A DNA stretch of 64,000 bases from Zygaena filipendulae (lineage: Eukaryota > Arthropoda > Insecta > Lepidoptera > Zygaenidae). The position numbers and the translations under genes are program-made. Location of the stretch: contig OU015670.1 of assembly GCA_907165275.2 (NCBI GenBank), positions 4,553,501 through 4,617,500 of the forward strand, given 5' to 3'. Shown here piece by piece: positions 22,793 to 33,762 of the stretch. How positions within the stretch are numbered: the stretch's first letter is position 1; every line of letters begins with the position of its first letter. The notes under the pieces are model-generated. The model saw nothing but the letters and a program-made list of their open reading frames with translations, had not been told where the DNA came from and made no database searches.

Positions 22793-23385
22793 TAAGTGCG
22801 GCCGATTGTGCGATTTCTTGCGCGCGTACGCACATATACATACACCGGTTTTTTTGTTAAATATTATACGTTTTTCTGTCGGCAGGTCTCACTCTGGGCG
22901 ACTACGTCAAGTGGGAGGAGTGGTGGTACAAGTATCAAGAGTGGCTGAAGCGGGAGCGGGCCTACGAGCGCTGGGCGGAGGGGGAGCTGCCGGTAAGTAC
23001 GGTTGAAAACAAAAAAACATGAAATCAAATATGCGACCCCATCCTTCCCCTGTCTAAATTGTGTATAGCTATGATATTATGTGGTGCTTTCCTCCGGTGT
23101 CGGCAGGTGCGCCGCGAGCGCCGTCGGCGAGGGGGCCGCCACCGGCGCAGCTGAGGGCGCGCCGCCCCCGCGGCGGTCCTTGCTGTGGACCTCGCCGCGG
23201 GGGCGTCGCGCGTCTAGCGCGGCACCGCCCCCCGCCCGCCGCGCGCCTGCCGCCCCTCGCTGCAGTACAGGTACGCGCGCACGATTCACCACGCGGGCGC
23301 GGCATGTCACCGTGCCTGCCCGCTGCTACTCGGGAGGTGGGCTTTGTGTGATGAACATAGGGTTCCACGCTGCAGATTGCATATT

Positions 23386-23534
23386 GGAGCCGTATTTTTG
23401 AATCGCTCGAATTACTTTACGCACAAGGAATTGCAAGATTCACACGTGAATGCTTAAAAAATGTATGAGCATTCGCACGTGAATTCGCGATTCCGTGTGT
23501 GAAAGTAATTCGTGCGATTCAAAAATAGGGCCCC
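23386..23534. mobile_element. GGGGCC-type hairpin element, copy B downstream
   Basis: Duplicate of 16604-16754 with a few substitutions (GGAGCC at its left end). It lies beyond the stop of the truncated SR copy. Confidence 0.75.
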
Positions 23535-25128
23535 TGGGCGTGTTTATACCTATGTACTGACTTGAACTCCGAAATTAACGCAGGTGAAGCCGCGGGGAAC
23601 AGCTAGTATCTAATATTTGTCACGATACACAAGCTTATAACTTACTATGGGATCACGTAGGTAGATCCGTGTGTCGTGAAGTGTTATTATTATTATAAAG
23701 TTTGTATTACCTAAAAACTCTTAGTGCTCATCACCTACATTATAAAAGGAAGAGTTGTGCAGTTTCCAGACAGCAAATCATTCAAATCTGACAAGTAACT
23801 TTTGCATATAAAATATTCCCAAAAATGATTGAAATGATTTGCCATTCGTACTTTTATTTGTGCAATAAAGAAGTAATAAATAATAAAAAAAAGTATGGTT
23901 ATCCTTTACCCCGCGCATTTTTCTAAATATTTCCAACTAGCTGTTCCCCGTGGTTTAAACCGCGTTTATTTCGGAGTTCCCGCGGGAATTCCGGGATAAA
24001 AAGTACTCTATGTCCTTCTCTGTACCTCTGACAATGTGCATGCCAAATTTCATGATGATTGGTTGAGCCGTTAACTCACCTTCGCATTTATAATATAACT
24101 AGCTGTCCCCGCGATTTCATCTGCGGTATTTTCGAAGTTCCCGCGGGAATTCCGGGAAAAAGTACTCTATTTCCTTCTTTGTACCCCCGACAGTAGTTTA
24201 CGGTGATTAGCTGTTCCCCGCATTAATTTCGGAGTTCCCTCGGTAATTTCTGGATATAAACTATCCTATCTTTTAAGCTGGGCCAGATTACAACATATTG
24301 ACCAAATTTTATCATGATCGATTCAGTAGTTTAGGAGTTCATCGCGGACAAACAACGTGACCTGTATATTAAGATTAAGATGTTAGTAAGGATGTACACA
24401 CGGGTGAGTAAAATTCTATAGGTAATTAATAGATTTCTTTCCCACCAGGTACTCGAGGTGTGTGGACCCTCTCAACCAGGCAGTGTGGCTGACGATAACA
24501 TTACAAATAAACTTGAGTGTTGTGGTGATTTCAATACGATAGAAATACAAATCATTTTTGTAATAACTTAACTAATAATCATATACAATATGGAGTGTCA
24601 AGTGCCCAGTATTTTGGTGTGTTTTTGTGATTGTAAAGAAAATGCCTTCTTCCAACGCTGGACCCATATTGAGGTATAAATAACAAGTTTATTAAATCAA
24701 TCATGGTATTTATGAATCATGTACTAGTGTAGTTCTTTGACTCTTTGTTGTATATTTTTGCCTCTTATAAACAAAACTCGAGATTTCTGTTTCAGAAAAT
24801 TATTTTTCAAGTATATCAGATGTTAAAGTAAAATTTGAGTACTAACTTAATAATCTGTTGTCGAATATAGTAACAGCCTCAATTGATGGAATGTTTTCTT
24901 TTTTAGTTCATAAGCACTGATCAATTTTAATTATGTCAAATAGGTTGGGAAAGTCAAAACAATCCAAGGCCAGCAGATTTTTTTTTTAACTGAATGACAG
25001 ACGCCCACTAATTGGTTAGTGTATCGTTACACGTATTTTGTACGTGTTTTTTGACAGCTATCCTCACTTGTTACTAGACCCTAATGACAGAAATACGCAA
25101 ATTCTTGTGAATTTCTTTTTATTGTAAT

Positions 25129-25593
25129 TAATACAATAGTATATTTCATTATAAGTGCGGAAAGCCTGTCATTGCAAAGAGTTCCGACATATGTCTACCC
25201 GAGCCGAGGCGCAGCCGAAGGTGAGGGTTGACAGTCGGAACTAGTTGCAATGACGGTTCCGCACGTGTACTGAACAACTATTTTTAATACAGTTGCGAAA
25301 AAAATGAAGAAATTTAATAAAATATCAAAAACACAACAAACTCAACTAAGTTCCAACTGTGATCAAGAGATGGCGCTAGTCGTATTAGTAATGCGAAACG
25401 TACGTTTCGCAATGCAAAAAAGTGTGTCAAAGTCGTGTCGCCATTTGACAGTTGGCAAAGAGAACGCACGAGTTCGGGAAAGGTAAACAAAAAGCTCGAG
25501 TATGTAATAGCCCACATCCCGAACGCTAAACGTCCCTGCAATACGCCAATTTTTGAGCAACTGTATTAAAAAATTTATTTCAGCCAACCAAAA
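25129..25593. mobile_element. Insertion of about 460 bp present only in copy B
   Basis: Copy A runs straight from TTATTGTAAT into CAAAAATGGTCTAAAAC (near 18270). Copy B has extra sequence between these points. It includes inverted motifs (AATACAGTTGC and GCAACTGTATT; GCGAAACGTACGTTTCGC; TCCGACATATG and CAGTCGGAA). A non-autonomous DNA element is likely; no clear target duplication was found. Confidence 0.65.
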
Positions 25594-27094
25594 ATGGTCT
25601 AAAACAAACACAACAAAATTAGAATTTCTGTTTGTATGTGTCGCGCAAGAGCTTCTTTAGACTTGCTAAGAAATTAAAAATGGAATTCAACACCCATTTT
25701 TATACAGTTTTAATGAAATGAATAAATAAATTGTAAAATAAATCATTATAGGATTACGAAAAATTGTAATTAGACTAGTTAGCATTAATACTGAGATTCG
25801 TAAAGAGATAAGAGTCAGCGTAGACCGAAGAAGAGCAGCATTTTATGATGTTAATACAAAAACGATTCTGTTGCGTTCAACATACAATATATTATAAGTA
25901 TGGTTCATTCATAGCTGGTTGTTTAGTAGATAAAATTTACATGAAACTTGCTCTGGTGCTGTTACTACATTATGTATTTGGATTTGTCATTTCGGAGTGT
26001 ATTTATAGGGCACGTCTTTAAAACCACATTTGAATGTTCATTATTTGGTTGTGTCGGGTTGTGTAAGTAATTTATTGAATTTTTATTTTTAAAGTTTATA
26101 ATGATTTTCTGCTGAGAAAGCTGGTCTGAGCCTATTTATACTGGTATTTATGTTGATTGGTACAAAGTGGTTTTTGCATTGACAACTCAAAAATTACTTT
26201 TTAACTTCATGCGCTGACGTTAGTAAATTAATTTTGAACGAAATAACTTATTTTTAGGCTTCATCTAATAAAATTAAAAGTACATAGTTATGTTAAATCT
26301 AAATAAACGGTTTGGCTGATAAAACATTCATTACATAAAAATTATTATTGATCGAGATTTTGCTGAAACTCATGTACATAGCGTTATTATGAATTATCTC
26401 AATAGATCAAAGTGTTATCAGATAAAGGTAACTTTTGTAAAACTGACCATAGACTAAGTAGGCGTTATTGAAAATAGACTATTTTTATTGCTATATTATA
26501 TAAAAATATATATTATAGCCGAACATTGTTGGATCGTAAAAGTTTTTTTTTTAATTTAAGTAATAATAATTGTGTAATCATGTAGATGTCGTATGTTTAG
26601 AGAAATAAATCCTTTTTATACAAAAAACCACTATTTTTGCTCTTAAGTTCCTAACTTCGAGTCCTTAATCTTATTATTTTTGCATTAATACGAATTTAGC
26701 CAGTTTCAAGTAAAATGTTTGATAGTACCGTTTTGAAATTGCAGGAGCTTTCGGCGGATGCGGACATCGAAAAATGCATAGCTTGAAACGTATATTTTCA
26801 TACGCACATATTTAATAACCCCCGCCACTGTGAAACGAGGCCGGCGCACACTGATGGCACGGCACGGCAAAGGCTTTTTTTTTTCAATTAAGTTATATCA
26901 TCCTTATTTCATCGAGTTTAGAATTCATATTAGGTACTGTATTTCGATAAAATTACGCCACCTGTAACCTATGTAGCTTGCGGGACGCTACGACGTAACG
27001 CGGCATGCCACGAGCTGCCGTAGCACGCTGTGCCATGCCGGGCCATGCTGTCTATGTGCGCCGGCCTTAATTGTCCAATAGAGCACCATAAACT

Positions 27095-28020
27095 TGTAGC
27101 GGAGGTATTACGAGCAGGTAGGTATTAAACTCACATTTGCTGTAGAAATGGAATTTTGGAAGTGATTTATTGTTAAAAACTTAGCGCTATATATACAGAA
27201 AACCTTAAAACTAACAACCAATCAAAAACACAACATTAAATATTTACAACCAAACAACCAATGAGAAATCGTACATTAAATGGCGGACAGATTCGAGCGA
27301 GATGCTAGTTTCTAGAATTTCATAGTCTCCTCTCGTCGCACACTCGCACCGCGCATGCGCGGGGTGCGCGGCGCGGAGGACGCGGGCGGCGCGCGCGCAG
27401 GAGCTCATTCCGCCGCGTCTCAAGCGCCAGTCGCCATCGATCGTTGAGAGCGCAAGGCCGCGCGTCTCGCGCCGGACCGCGAATCGTGGATGTGCGTGTG
27501 GTGCCGTACAGGTGTCTCCGACCGAGTAGTTCCATGGTGCTTGATGGTGTACAACAGCGTCGCAAGATCCAGGCGATTAAAAACGGCTCTTTTCAGGGCC
27601 ACTCTTTCCATTTTGATGTACTGCCTGATCTTGCTTGCGTAGTTACTTCAGTGAGTGTGACCCAGGAACGTGACGTCGCTTGACTGTTCCTTCGAATCTC
27701 CAGCGAGGTCGTCTTTTTCAAGATTGCTCCTCGCACTTTCCTCTGTCTGGAATTCGTTGGAATTGAGTCAGCTAGGCAATAAAGAATAACATAACAAGTT
27801 GTCCGTGTCCTGTTTCTTTCTTGTGATTCGATAATAAGGTGATTCCACTGTGTATGTTATTTCTCTCTTGCTCCTTCAACCTTCCTGATCCTTGATCCAA
27901 TTCCCCGGTAAAGGTATGTTACGTACCGGTTTGGTAATGGTAGGTAGATGGAGGTAAACCGCTGTGAAGTATGTAAGTATTTTCGTAAGTATTTCTGTGC
28001 TCATGTGCAAGGTGTGCACA
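27095..28020 (-). repeat. 3' LTR of the gypsy element
   Basis: It begins TGTAGCGGAGG and ends GGTGTGCACA. It is GC-rich in the middle (27340-27480). Short open frames in it are not genes. Confidence 0.92.
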
Positions 28021-28030
28021 GTATCCCCCT

Positions 28031-31000
28031 TCAAGCAAAGCGTACGGTTTTCTTCACGACTCGTCCGCTCCGGGTGATGTAAGGTGACGTAGGTAAGACA
28101 GCTGGAGTCGAATTCCTTGTTTGACGTGTTTCGACTGGATCACGGTTCGGTGAACTCGATCTCTTGCGTTCCGACGTGACGTCAGTGTCGCTCGTGCTTA
28201 CGTCTTCTTCGTTAAGTAGGTAGGCAGGCTTGAGTCTATCCAGTGATATCACGGTTGTGCGTAGTGGTAACTGTATCTTGAAATACTTCTCGTGACGTTG
28301 TAGAACTTGATAGGGTCCGTCATATGGCGGAGTCAATGGCGGTCTGACCGCGTCGTTTCGAACGAAAACGTGTGTACACGTAGCTAGGTTCTTGTGTACG
28401 AACGTAGGTCGTGACGTTGTGGTACGATTTGTGGGTATTAACGTTGCCATTGTTCGGCTTAGCCGTTGCACGTATTCTGCATCTTCGATTTTCGACTGTG
28501 TAGGTACGAAAAAATCGGACGGTATTCGTAGTGTTGCGCCGTAGGTCATCAGTGCAGGGCTGAGATTATCTTCTCGTAGTGCGGTGCGTAAACCAAATAG
28601 TACGGTGGGCAACTCGTCTACCCATGTTGTGGTTGCACCGCGCGCCATGAGAGCTGCCTTCATTGTACGATGAAGTCGTTCTACTTTTCCGTTTGACTGG
28701 GCGTGATAACTTGTAGTGCGGATTCTAGATATACCCCATCTCTTCAGTAGTGTGTTGAATAGTGCTGACTCAAAATTTTGTGCTCTGTCTGTCGTAATTC
28801 TGAGCGGGACGCCAAATCGCACTATCCAGTTCTCGTAGAGGGCTTTTGCGACGCTTTCTGCGGTGATGTCTTGAACTGGAACAGCTTCCGGCCATCTGGT
28901 GCGTCTGTCTATTATGGTGACGCAAAACTTGAAATCGTGCGATAATCGTAGCGGTCCCACGACGTCTATGTGTATGTGTTCGAAACGTTGAGAAGGTGGA
29001 AACTCTGCCAGAGGAGTGACGACGTGACGATGTACCTTGCTGCGCTGACAGTCGATACATGCTTTGGCCCATGTTGCTACTTCTTTGTTCATAGCTGGCC
29101 AGAAAAATTTCGATGCTATCTGCTTCCGTGTGGTTCTTGCCCCGGGGTGACATAGCCCGTGTTGCGCTTTGAATGCGGCATAGCGGTATGTTTTAGGTAA
29201 ATACGGACGGGGTGACGTAGTCGATAGCTCGCATGTGATTGGTCGGTCGAGTCCGGGAAGAGTTACTTCGGCGAATTTCAAGTTGGGTTGTTTCTTTAGA
29301 TTTCTCAAGTCTTCGTCGTTGCTTTGGTCTATTGCAAGTTGGTTGTAGTCTATGACATTTGGGTTCTGGATGTCTTCGATTCGTGATAATGCGTCGGCGA
29401 TTGGATTTTCTTCACCTTTGATGTACTTGATACTCGAACAAAATTGAGATATGAAATGTAGCTGCCGTTCTCGTCTCGGTGTGTCGCTACTACTGGCGGG
29501 TCTGCTGAGTGCGAAAGAGAGAGGCTTGTGATCGGTGAGTATAGTTACTTCGCAGCCTTCGATTAGTCTTCTGAAGTGTTTTACAGCCATGTACATAGCT
29601 AATAATTCGCGATCGTACACGCTGTAGCGGCGTTGCGTAGGGCTCATTGACTTCGAGAAGAATGCTAATGGTTTCCAGTTGTTCTCAACCTTTTGTTGTA
29701 GTACTGCGCCTAAACTGTGATCCGAGGCGTCTGTCATTATAGCGAGTTTGCAACCGTGAACGGGGTAGCTTAACGTTGTTGCTTCGGTAATGCTTTGGCG
29801 GCATTTTTCAAAAGCTTCGTTCGCTTCCGGTGTCCATTCTATTGGCGTTTTGTCATTCTTTTTCTTGTTGTGAAGAAACTTGTTGAGTTCGTGTTGATGA
29901 TCGGCTTGATGAGGTAGGCAGTCTCGGTAAAAATTAAGCATGCCTAGGAAGCGTCGTAGTTCGACGATTGTCTTCGGTTTCGGATACGAGGAAATTGCTT
30001 CGATGCGATCTATCGTAGGTTTGATACCGCTGGCGGAGACTTCGTAGCCTAGGAAGTTTATAGTTTCAACTCCAAACTGGCATTTGTCGACGTTGAGTGT
30101 GACGCCGTGTTTGTCGAGACGTTCTAAGACTTGATGGAGAAGCTTCTTATGGTTGTTTTCATCTTCAGAAAATAGGAGAATGTCGTCGACGAAACAGAAA
30201 CAGTCTTCTATACCTCGGAGAACTTGATGCATGAATCTTTGAAAGGTTTGACTTGCGTTGCGTAGACCGAACGTCATGCATGTAAATTCGTATAGCCCGA
30301 ACGGAGTGATTATGGCTGTTTTCTGTGCATCTTCTTTACTCGCCATGGGAATCCAGTAGTAAGCCATCTTGAGATCAAGTTTCGAAAATATTTTTTTGTT
30401 GTTGAGTGGGTACGTGAAATCTTGAATGCGTGGTATCGGATAGCGATCGGGTTGCGTCACTGCGTTTAATCTTCGGTAGTCGCCGCATACACGAAGTCCG
30501 CCGTCTTTTTTCGTGACGACGTGTAGAGGGCTGGCCCATGGACTGCTTGAAGGTCTGCAAATGCCAATCTCCATCATCCGATCAAATTCGGCTTTTGCGG
30601 CGTTGTATTTGTCGGGCGGTAGAGGGCGGGCGCGTGCCGAAAGCGGAGGACCCGTCGTTTCGATGTGATGTACGACGTCATGTTTGGCTGGCTGCTTAAG
30701 AGACATGGGTCGGAGAACGCCAGGAAAATGCTTCAAGATATCGTGATATTGTTGGTCGGAGCTCACGATGCGAATGGACTCGGCGGTTGTTGATACTTCA
30801 GTGGCGTCGACGGTAAGCTTGGTTTCGTCGTCGATTAATTTTTTTCTGTGAAGATCCACAAGGAGCTTGTAGTGACGTAAGAAGTCTGCACCCAATATGG
30901 AAGTCTTCACGTCTGCGACAATAAATGTCCAGGTGAAACTGCGCCGTAGTCCCAGGTTGAGCTTGATTGTTTTCTCGCCGTAGGTATTTATCGGTGTGTT

Positions 31001-31090
31001 GTTTGCCGCGTAAAGTTTGTAGGTATGTGCGGCCTTTTTCTTAGTTTTCGATGTTGCAGCCCAAACAGATATATCTGCGCCAGTGTCCAC
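28031..31090 (-). CDS. Gypsy pol: protease, reverse transcriptase, RNase H, integrase
   Basis: 1019 residues counted from the first Met. The open frame extends about 30 codons further upstream (through VPKISNRLCVHDRD), so the true protein enters by frameshift from gag. Order: aspartic protease (DTGADISVW, residues 2-10), reverse transcriptase (about 185-360, active site FVDDILLF with D302/D303), RNase H (D454 in MTDASDHSLGAVL), integrase zinc finger (H644, H648, C678, C681), and integrase core D709, D768, E804. This is the Ty3/gypsy order. One oddity: the normally conserved YHQ of the reverse transcriptase palm reads YYW (residues 244-246). No internal stop is seen. Confidence 0.93.
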   Translation of the reverse strand: MDTGADISVWAATSKTKKKAAHTYKLYAANNTPINTYGEKTIKLNLGLRRSFTWTFIVADVKTSILGADFLRHYKLLVDLHRKKLIDDETKLTVDATEVSTTAESIRIVSSDQQYHDILKHFPGVLRPMSLKQPAKHDVVHHIETTGPPLSARARPLPPDKYNAAKAEFDRMMEIGICRPSSSPWASPLHVVTKKDGGLRVCGDYRRLNAVTQPDRYPIPRIQDFTYPLNNKKIFSKLDLKMAYYWIPMASKEDAQKTAIITPFGLYEFTCMTFGLRNASQTFQRFMHQVLRGIEDCFCFVDDILLFSEDENNHKKLLHQVLERLDKHGVTLNVDKCQFGVETINFLGYEVSASGIKPTIDRIEAISSYPKPKTIVELRRFLGMLNFYRDCLPHQADHQHELNKFLHNKKKNDKTPIEWTPEANEAFEKCRQSITEATTLSYPVHGCKLAIMTDASDHSLGAVLQQKVENNWKPLAFFSKSMSPTQRRYSVYDRELLAMYMAVKHFRRLIEGCEVTILTDHKPLSFALSRPASSSDTPRRERQLHFISQFCSSIKYIKGEENPIADALSRIEDIQNPNVIDYNQLAIDQSNDEDLRNLKKQPNLKFAEVTLPGLDRPITCELSTTSPRPYLPKTYRYAAFKAQHGLCHPGARTTRKQIASKFFWPAMNKEVATWAKACIDCQRSKVHRHVVTPLAEFPPSQRFEHIHIDVVGPLRLSHDFKFCVTIIDRRTRWPEAVPVQDITAESVAKALYENWIVRFGVPLRITTDRAQNFESALFNTLLKRWGISRIRTTSYHAQSNGKVERLHRTMKAALMARGATTTWVDELPTVLFGLRTALREDNLSPALMTYGATLRIPSDFFVPTQSKIEDAEYVQRLSRTMATLIPTNRTTTSRPTFVHKNLATCTHVFVRNDAVRPPLTPPYDGPYQVLQRHEKYFKIQLPLRTTVISLDRLKPAYLLNEEDVSTSDTDVTSERKRSSSPNRDPVETRQTRNSTPAVLPTSPYITRSGRVVKKTVRFA

Positions 31091-31179
31091 GAGGAAACGT
31101 TCGTGTGAGTCGCGATCATGAACACAAAGGCGGTTGCTGATCTTGGGGACACCGACGTCCGCCGCGGTCGGTGTCGACG

Positions 31180-32037
31180 TTAGTTTTCCGACGTCTTGTT
31201 ACGTTGTGCGCACGGTGACTCGCAGCGTATTGCCTTCTTGCCAAACTTGTGATGGTATCTGCATAACCACGTAGGATCGCCAGGCTTCACACGGGATGAT
31301 GATGAGCGTGAGTGAGAGCGGTAGCGTCCGCGAAATGGTTGACGAGATGTTTGACGCGTGGTATGCCGTGCTCGCAATTCCGCCACTTGTAATGTGAGTT
31401 TTTCCAATCTTGATAGGATCTCTGAGTGCGGTGGCTCGCAGGTGCTGTTAGATGATGCTGCTGAAGAGGTTGCGTTTGATACTGCTGCCACGGTGTTGAC
31501 GGGCGTGCTCCCGACGTACTCCATCATCCTGTCTGCCATTGCTGCTAACGTGTCGAGTGAAGATTCTTTGTTGATAGAGAGTACGCAGCGACAGTGGGCT
31601 GGCACGTGATTGAGCCACTCGATCTTCAAGCCTTCTTCAGTGATGAGGCCGTTATTGAGTTCTCTCATTTTTCGTAGCAGCACGCTGGGTTTCTGGTCGC
31701 CGATGTCTAAACCGCTGATGAGCTTCTGAAAGTTCTCGACTTCTGATTTTTCGTACACGGTGAGTAGTCGATTTTTCACGGCTTCATATTTCCCTTTCTC
31801 AGGTGGGCTGTATAGTAGGTCGGTGATGTGCTGTAGATCGGCCGGTTCTAGCTTCGACAGGACGTATCTGTATTTTTGGTCATCTGATGTCTTCAAGGGA
31901 TCGATGACTGCCTCAAACTGGACGAACCAGGCTCTGGGAACGGTGCGCCAAAATGGAAGTAGTTTTGACTGCACGGAGATCGCAGCCAGGTCAGCGATTT
32001 TGGTTGTCTCGACGATTTTTTGTTCTTGCTCGGCCAT
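31180..32037 (-). CDS. Gypsy gag
   Basis: 285 residues (MAEQEQKIVETTKIADLAA). The capsid-like region has WFVQFEAVIDPLKTSDDQKY and YVLSKLEPADLQ. An Arg/Ser-rich stretch follows, then a Cys/His C-terminus (CRYHHKFGKKAIRCESPC) in place of a standard CCHC knuckle, a style common in arthropod gypsy gags. The stop at 31180 is followed by pol in the -1 frame. The -1 frame has its own stop a few codons upstream, so the shift must happen within about eight codons before the gag stop. Confidence 0.9.
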   Translation of the reverse strand: MAEQEQKIVETTKIADLAAISVQSKLLPFWRTVPRAWFVQFEAVIDPLKTSDDQKYRYVLSKLEPADLQHITDLLYSPPEKGKYEAVKNRLLTVYEKSEVENFQKLISGLDIGDQKPSVLLRKMRELNNGLITEEGLKIEWLNHVPAHCRCVLSINKESSLDTLAAMADRMMEYVGSTPVNTVAAVSNATSSAASSNSTCEPPHSEILSRLEKLTLQVAELRARHTTRQTSRQPFRGRYRSHSRSSSSRVKPGDPTWLCRYHHKFGKKAIRCESPCAQRNKTSEN

Positions 32038-32095
32038 AGCTTCAGCCTTTTGTTGATTCCTTTTTTCTTCTTCTTTGTTGTCGGAGGGTCACCAC

Positions 32096-33021
32096 TGTAG
32101 CGGAGGTATTACGAGCAGGTAGGTATTAAACTCACATTTGCTGTAGAAATGGAATTTTGGAAGTGATTTATTGTTAAAAACTTAGCGCTATATATACAGA
32201 AAACCTTAAAACTAACAACCAATCAAAAACACAACATTAAATATTTACAACCAAACAACCAATGAGAAATCGTACATTAAATGGCGGACAGATTCGAGCG
32301 AGATGCTAGTTTCTAGAATTTCATAGTCTCCTCTCGTCGCACACTCGCACCGCGCATGCGCGGGGTGCGCGGCGCGGAGGACGCGGGCGGCGCGCGCGCA
32401 GGAGCTCAGTCCGCCGCGTCTCAAGCGCCAGTCGCCATCGATCGTTGAGAGCGCAAGGCCGCGCGTCTCGCGCCGGACCGCGAATCGTGGATGTGCGTGT
32501 GGTGCCGTACAGGTGTCTCCGACCGAGTAGTTCCATGGTGCTTGATGGTGTACAACAGCGTCGCAAGATCCAGGCGATTAAAAACGGCTCTTTTCAGGGC
32601 CACTCTTTCCATTTTGATGTACTGCCTGATCTTGCTTGCGTAGTTACTTCAGTGAGTGTGACCCAGGAACGTGACGTCGCTTGACTGTTCCTTCGAATCT
32701 CCAGCGAGGTCGTCTTTTTCAAGATTGCTCCTCGCACTTTCCTCTGTCTGGAATTCGTTGGAATTGAGTCAGCTAGGCAATAAAGAATAACATAACAAGT
32801 TGTCCGTGTCCTGTTTCTTTCTTGTGATTCGATAATAAGGTGATTCCACTGTGTATGTTATTTCTCTCTTGCTCCTTCAACCTTCCTGATCCTTGATCCA
32901 ATTCCCCGGTAAAGGTATGTTACGTACCGGTTTGGTAATGGTAGGTAGATGGAGGTAAACCGCTGTGAAGTATGTAAGTATTTTCGTAAGTATTTCTGTG
33001 CTCATGTGCAAGGTGTGCACA
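32096..33021 (-). repeat. 5' LTR of the gypsy element
   Basis: 926 bases, offset 5001 from the other LTR. The only difference I noticed is GAGCTCAGTCC here against GAGCTCATTCC there. It is the transcription start end, as the element runs on the minus strand. Confidence 0.92.
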
Positions 33022-33386
33022 AACTCAACCTAATCCACATAAAAAAAAAATATCAAGTTCCGGAACCGCCATCTTCGATTCCCACCGAAAACTAATTTTT
33101 ACGTTGAAAAAGTCTAAGGGAGATTGTATTATTATATGTAAGAATCAAACTTACAAAAAAGGTAACAATGAAGGGGAATGCTGCTTATCCCCCTTCATTA
33201 TAATGGCGGCGCACCTGTTTATACCCTCTATTAATAAAACAAAATATTAAAAATAGATTTTTATTCACAAGTAAATAAAAATACTACTATAAAACTAATA
33301 AATATAAGTTCATAACTAACGGCCCGCTACATCAGGCAATTGACCATTTTTTTATTTCAATTAAGTTAAATAGTTATTATAGTTTA

Positions 33387-33612
33387 ACGGCCGCACTCAG
33401 TCATTTTAATGATAACTTAATTTTAAGTAAAGATTTTAAAAACTCAACTGTCGCACTCAATGACGTTCATTAAATTAATGTTAATTGGCATTTCGATAAT
33501 TAAGTTAAATTTAGTTAAATGCCAATTAGAATTAATTTGATGAACGTATCTGAGTGTGACAGTTTTAATCTTTACTTAAAATTAAGTAATCATTATTCTC
33601 AGTGCGGCCGTT
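33387..33612. mobile_element. GCCGCACTCAGAG foldback element, copy B downstream unit
   Basis: Paralogue of 20179-20402. The right inner arm is altered differently in the two copies (CTGAGTGTGACAGTTTTAATC here). Confidence 0.7.
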
Positions 33613-33762
33613 AGAAATTGAAACAAAATTTCGATTAATTTGAATCTATCCTAAAATAAGTCTTAAAGGCTAGTCGCATGAACATTTTACAATTCCGGAC
33701 CATATACTAACCTCCATAAAAGAATTGAAGGCACACGACAAACCCTGGTTCAGTGTAAGCTA

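Larger units (their letters stand above)
20728..23154 (+). pseudogene. 5'-truncated copy of the SR gene
   Basis: It contains the end of exon 8 (20728-20921) and exons 9-12 (21519-21707, 22091-22218, 22886-22992, 23107-23154). Splice borders and reading frame are still intact, and one synonymous CAG/CAA change is visible in the Trp-rich exon. It lacks the promoter and the first seven and a half coding exons. It could be expressed only as read-through or as a trailing exon set of the intact gene. Confidence 0.93.
27095..33021 (-). mobile_element. Ty3/gypsy LTR retrotransposon, complete
   Basis: 5927 bases with direct LTRs of 926 bases each (27095-28020 and 32096-33021). By eye I found one difference between the LTRs, so insertion is recent. 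The flanks show the 4-base target duplication AACT, and copy A shows the empty site (ATAAACTCAACC near 19810). The element is read on the minus strand: gag, then pol. A purine-rich tract (complement of ATCCCCCTTC, 28023-28032) precedes the 3' LTR, and TGGTGACCC follows the 5' LTR as the likely primer-binding site. There is no env-like gene. It is younger than the tandem duplication. Confidence 0.95.

Noticed and set aside
27320..27683. Open frames inside the gypsy LTR (also at 32321-32684)
   Set aside because: They are identical in both LTRs, and LTRs are non-coding; GC-rich sequence produces chance frames.
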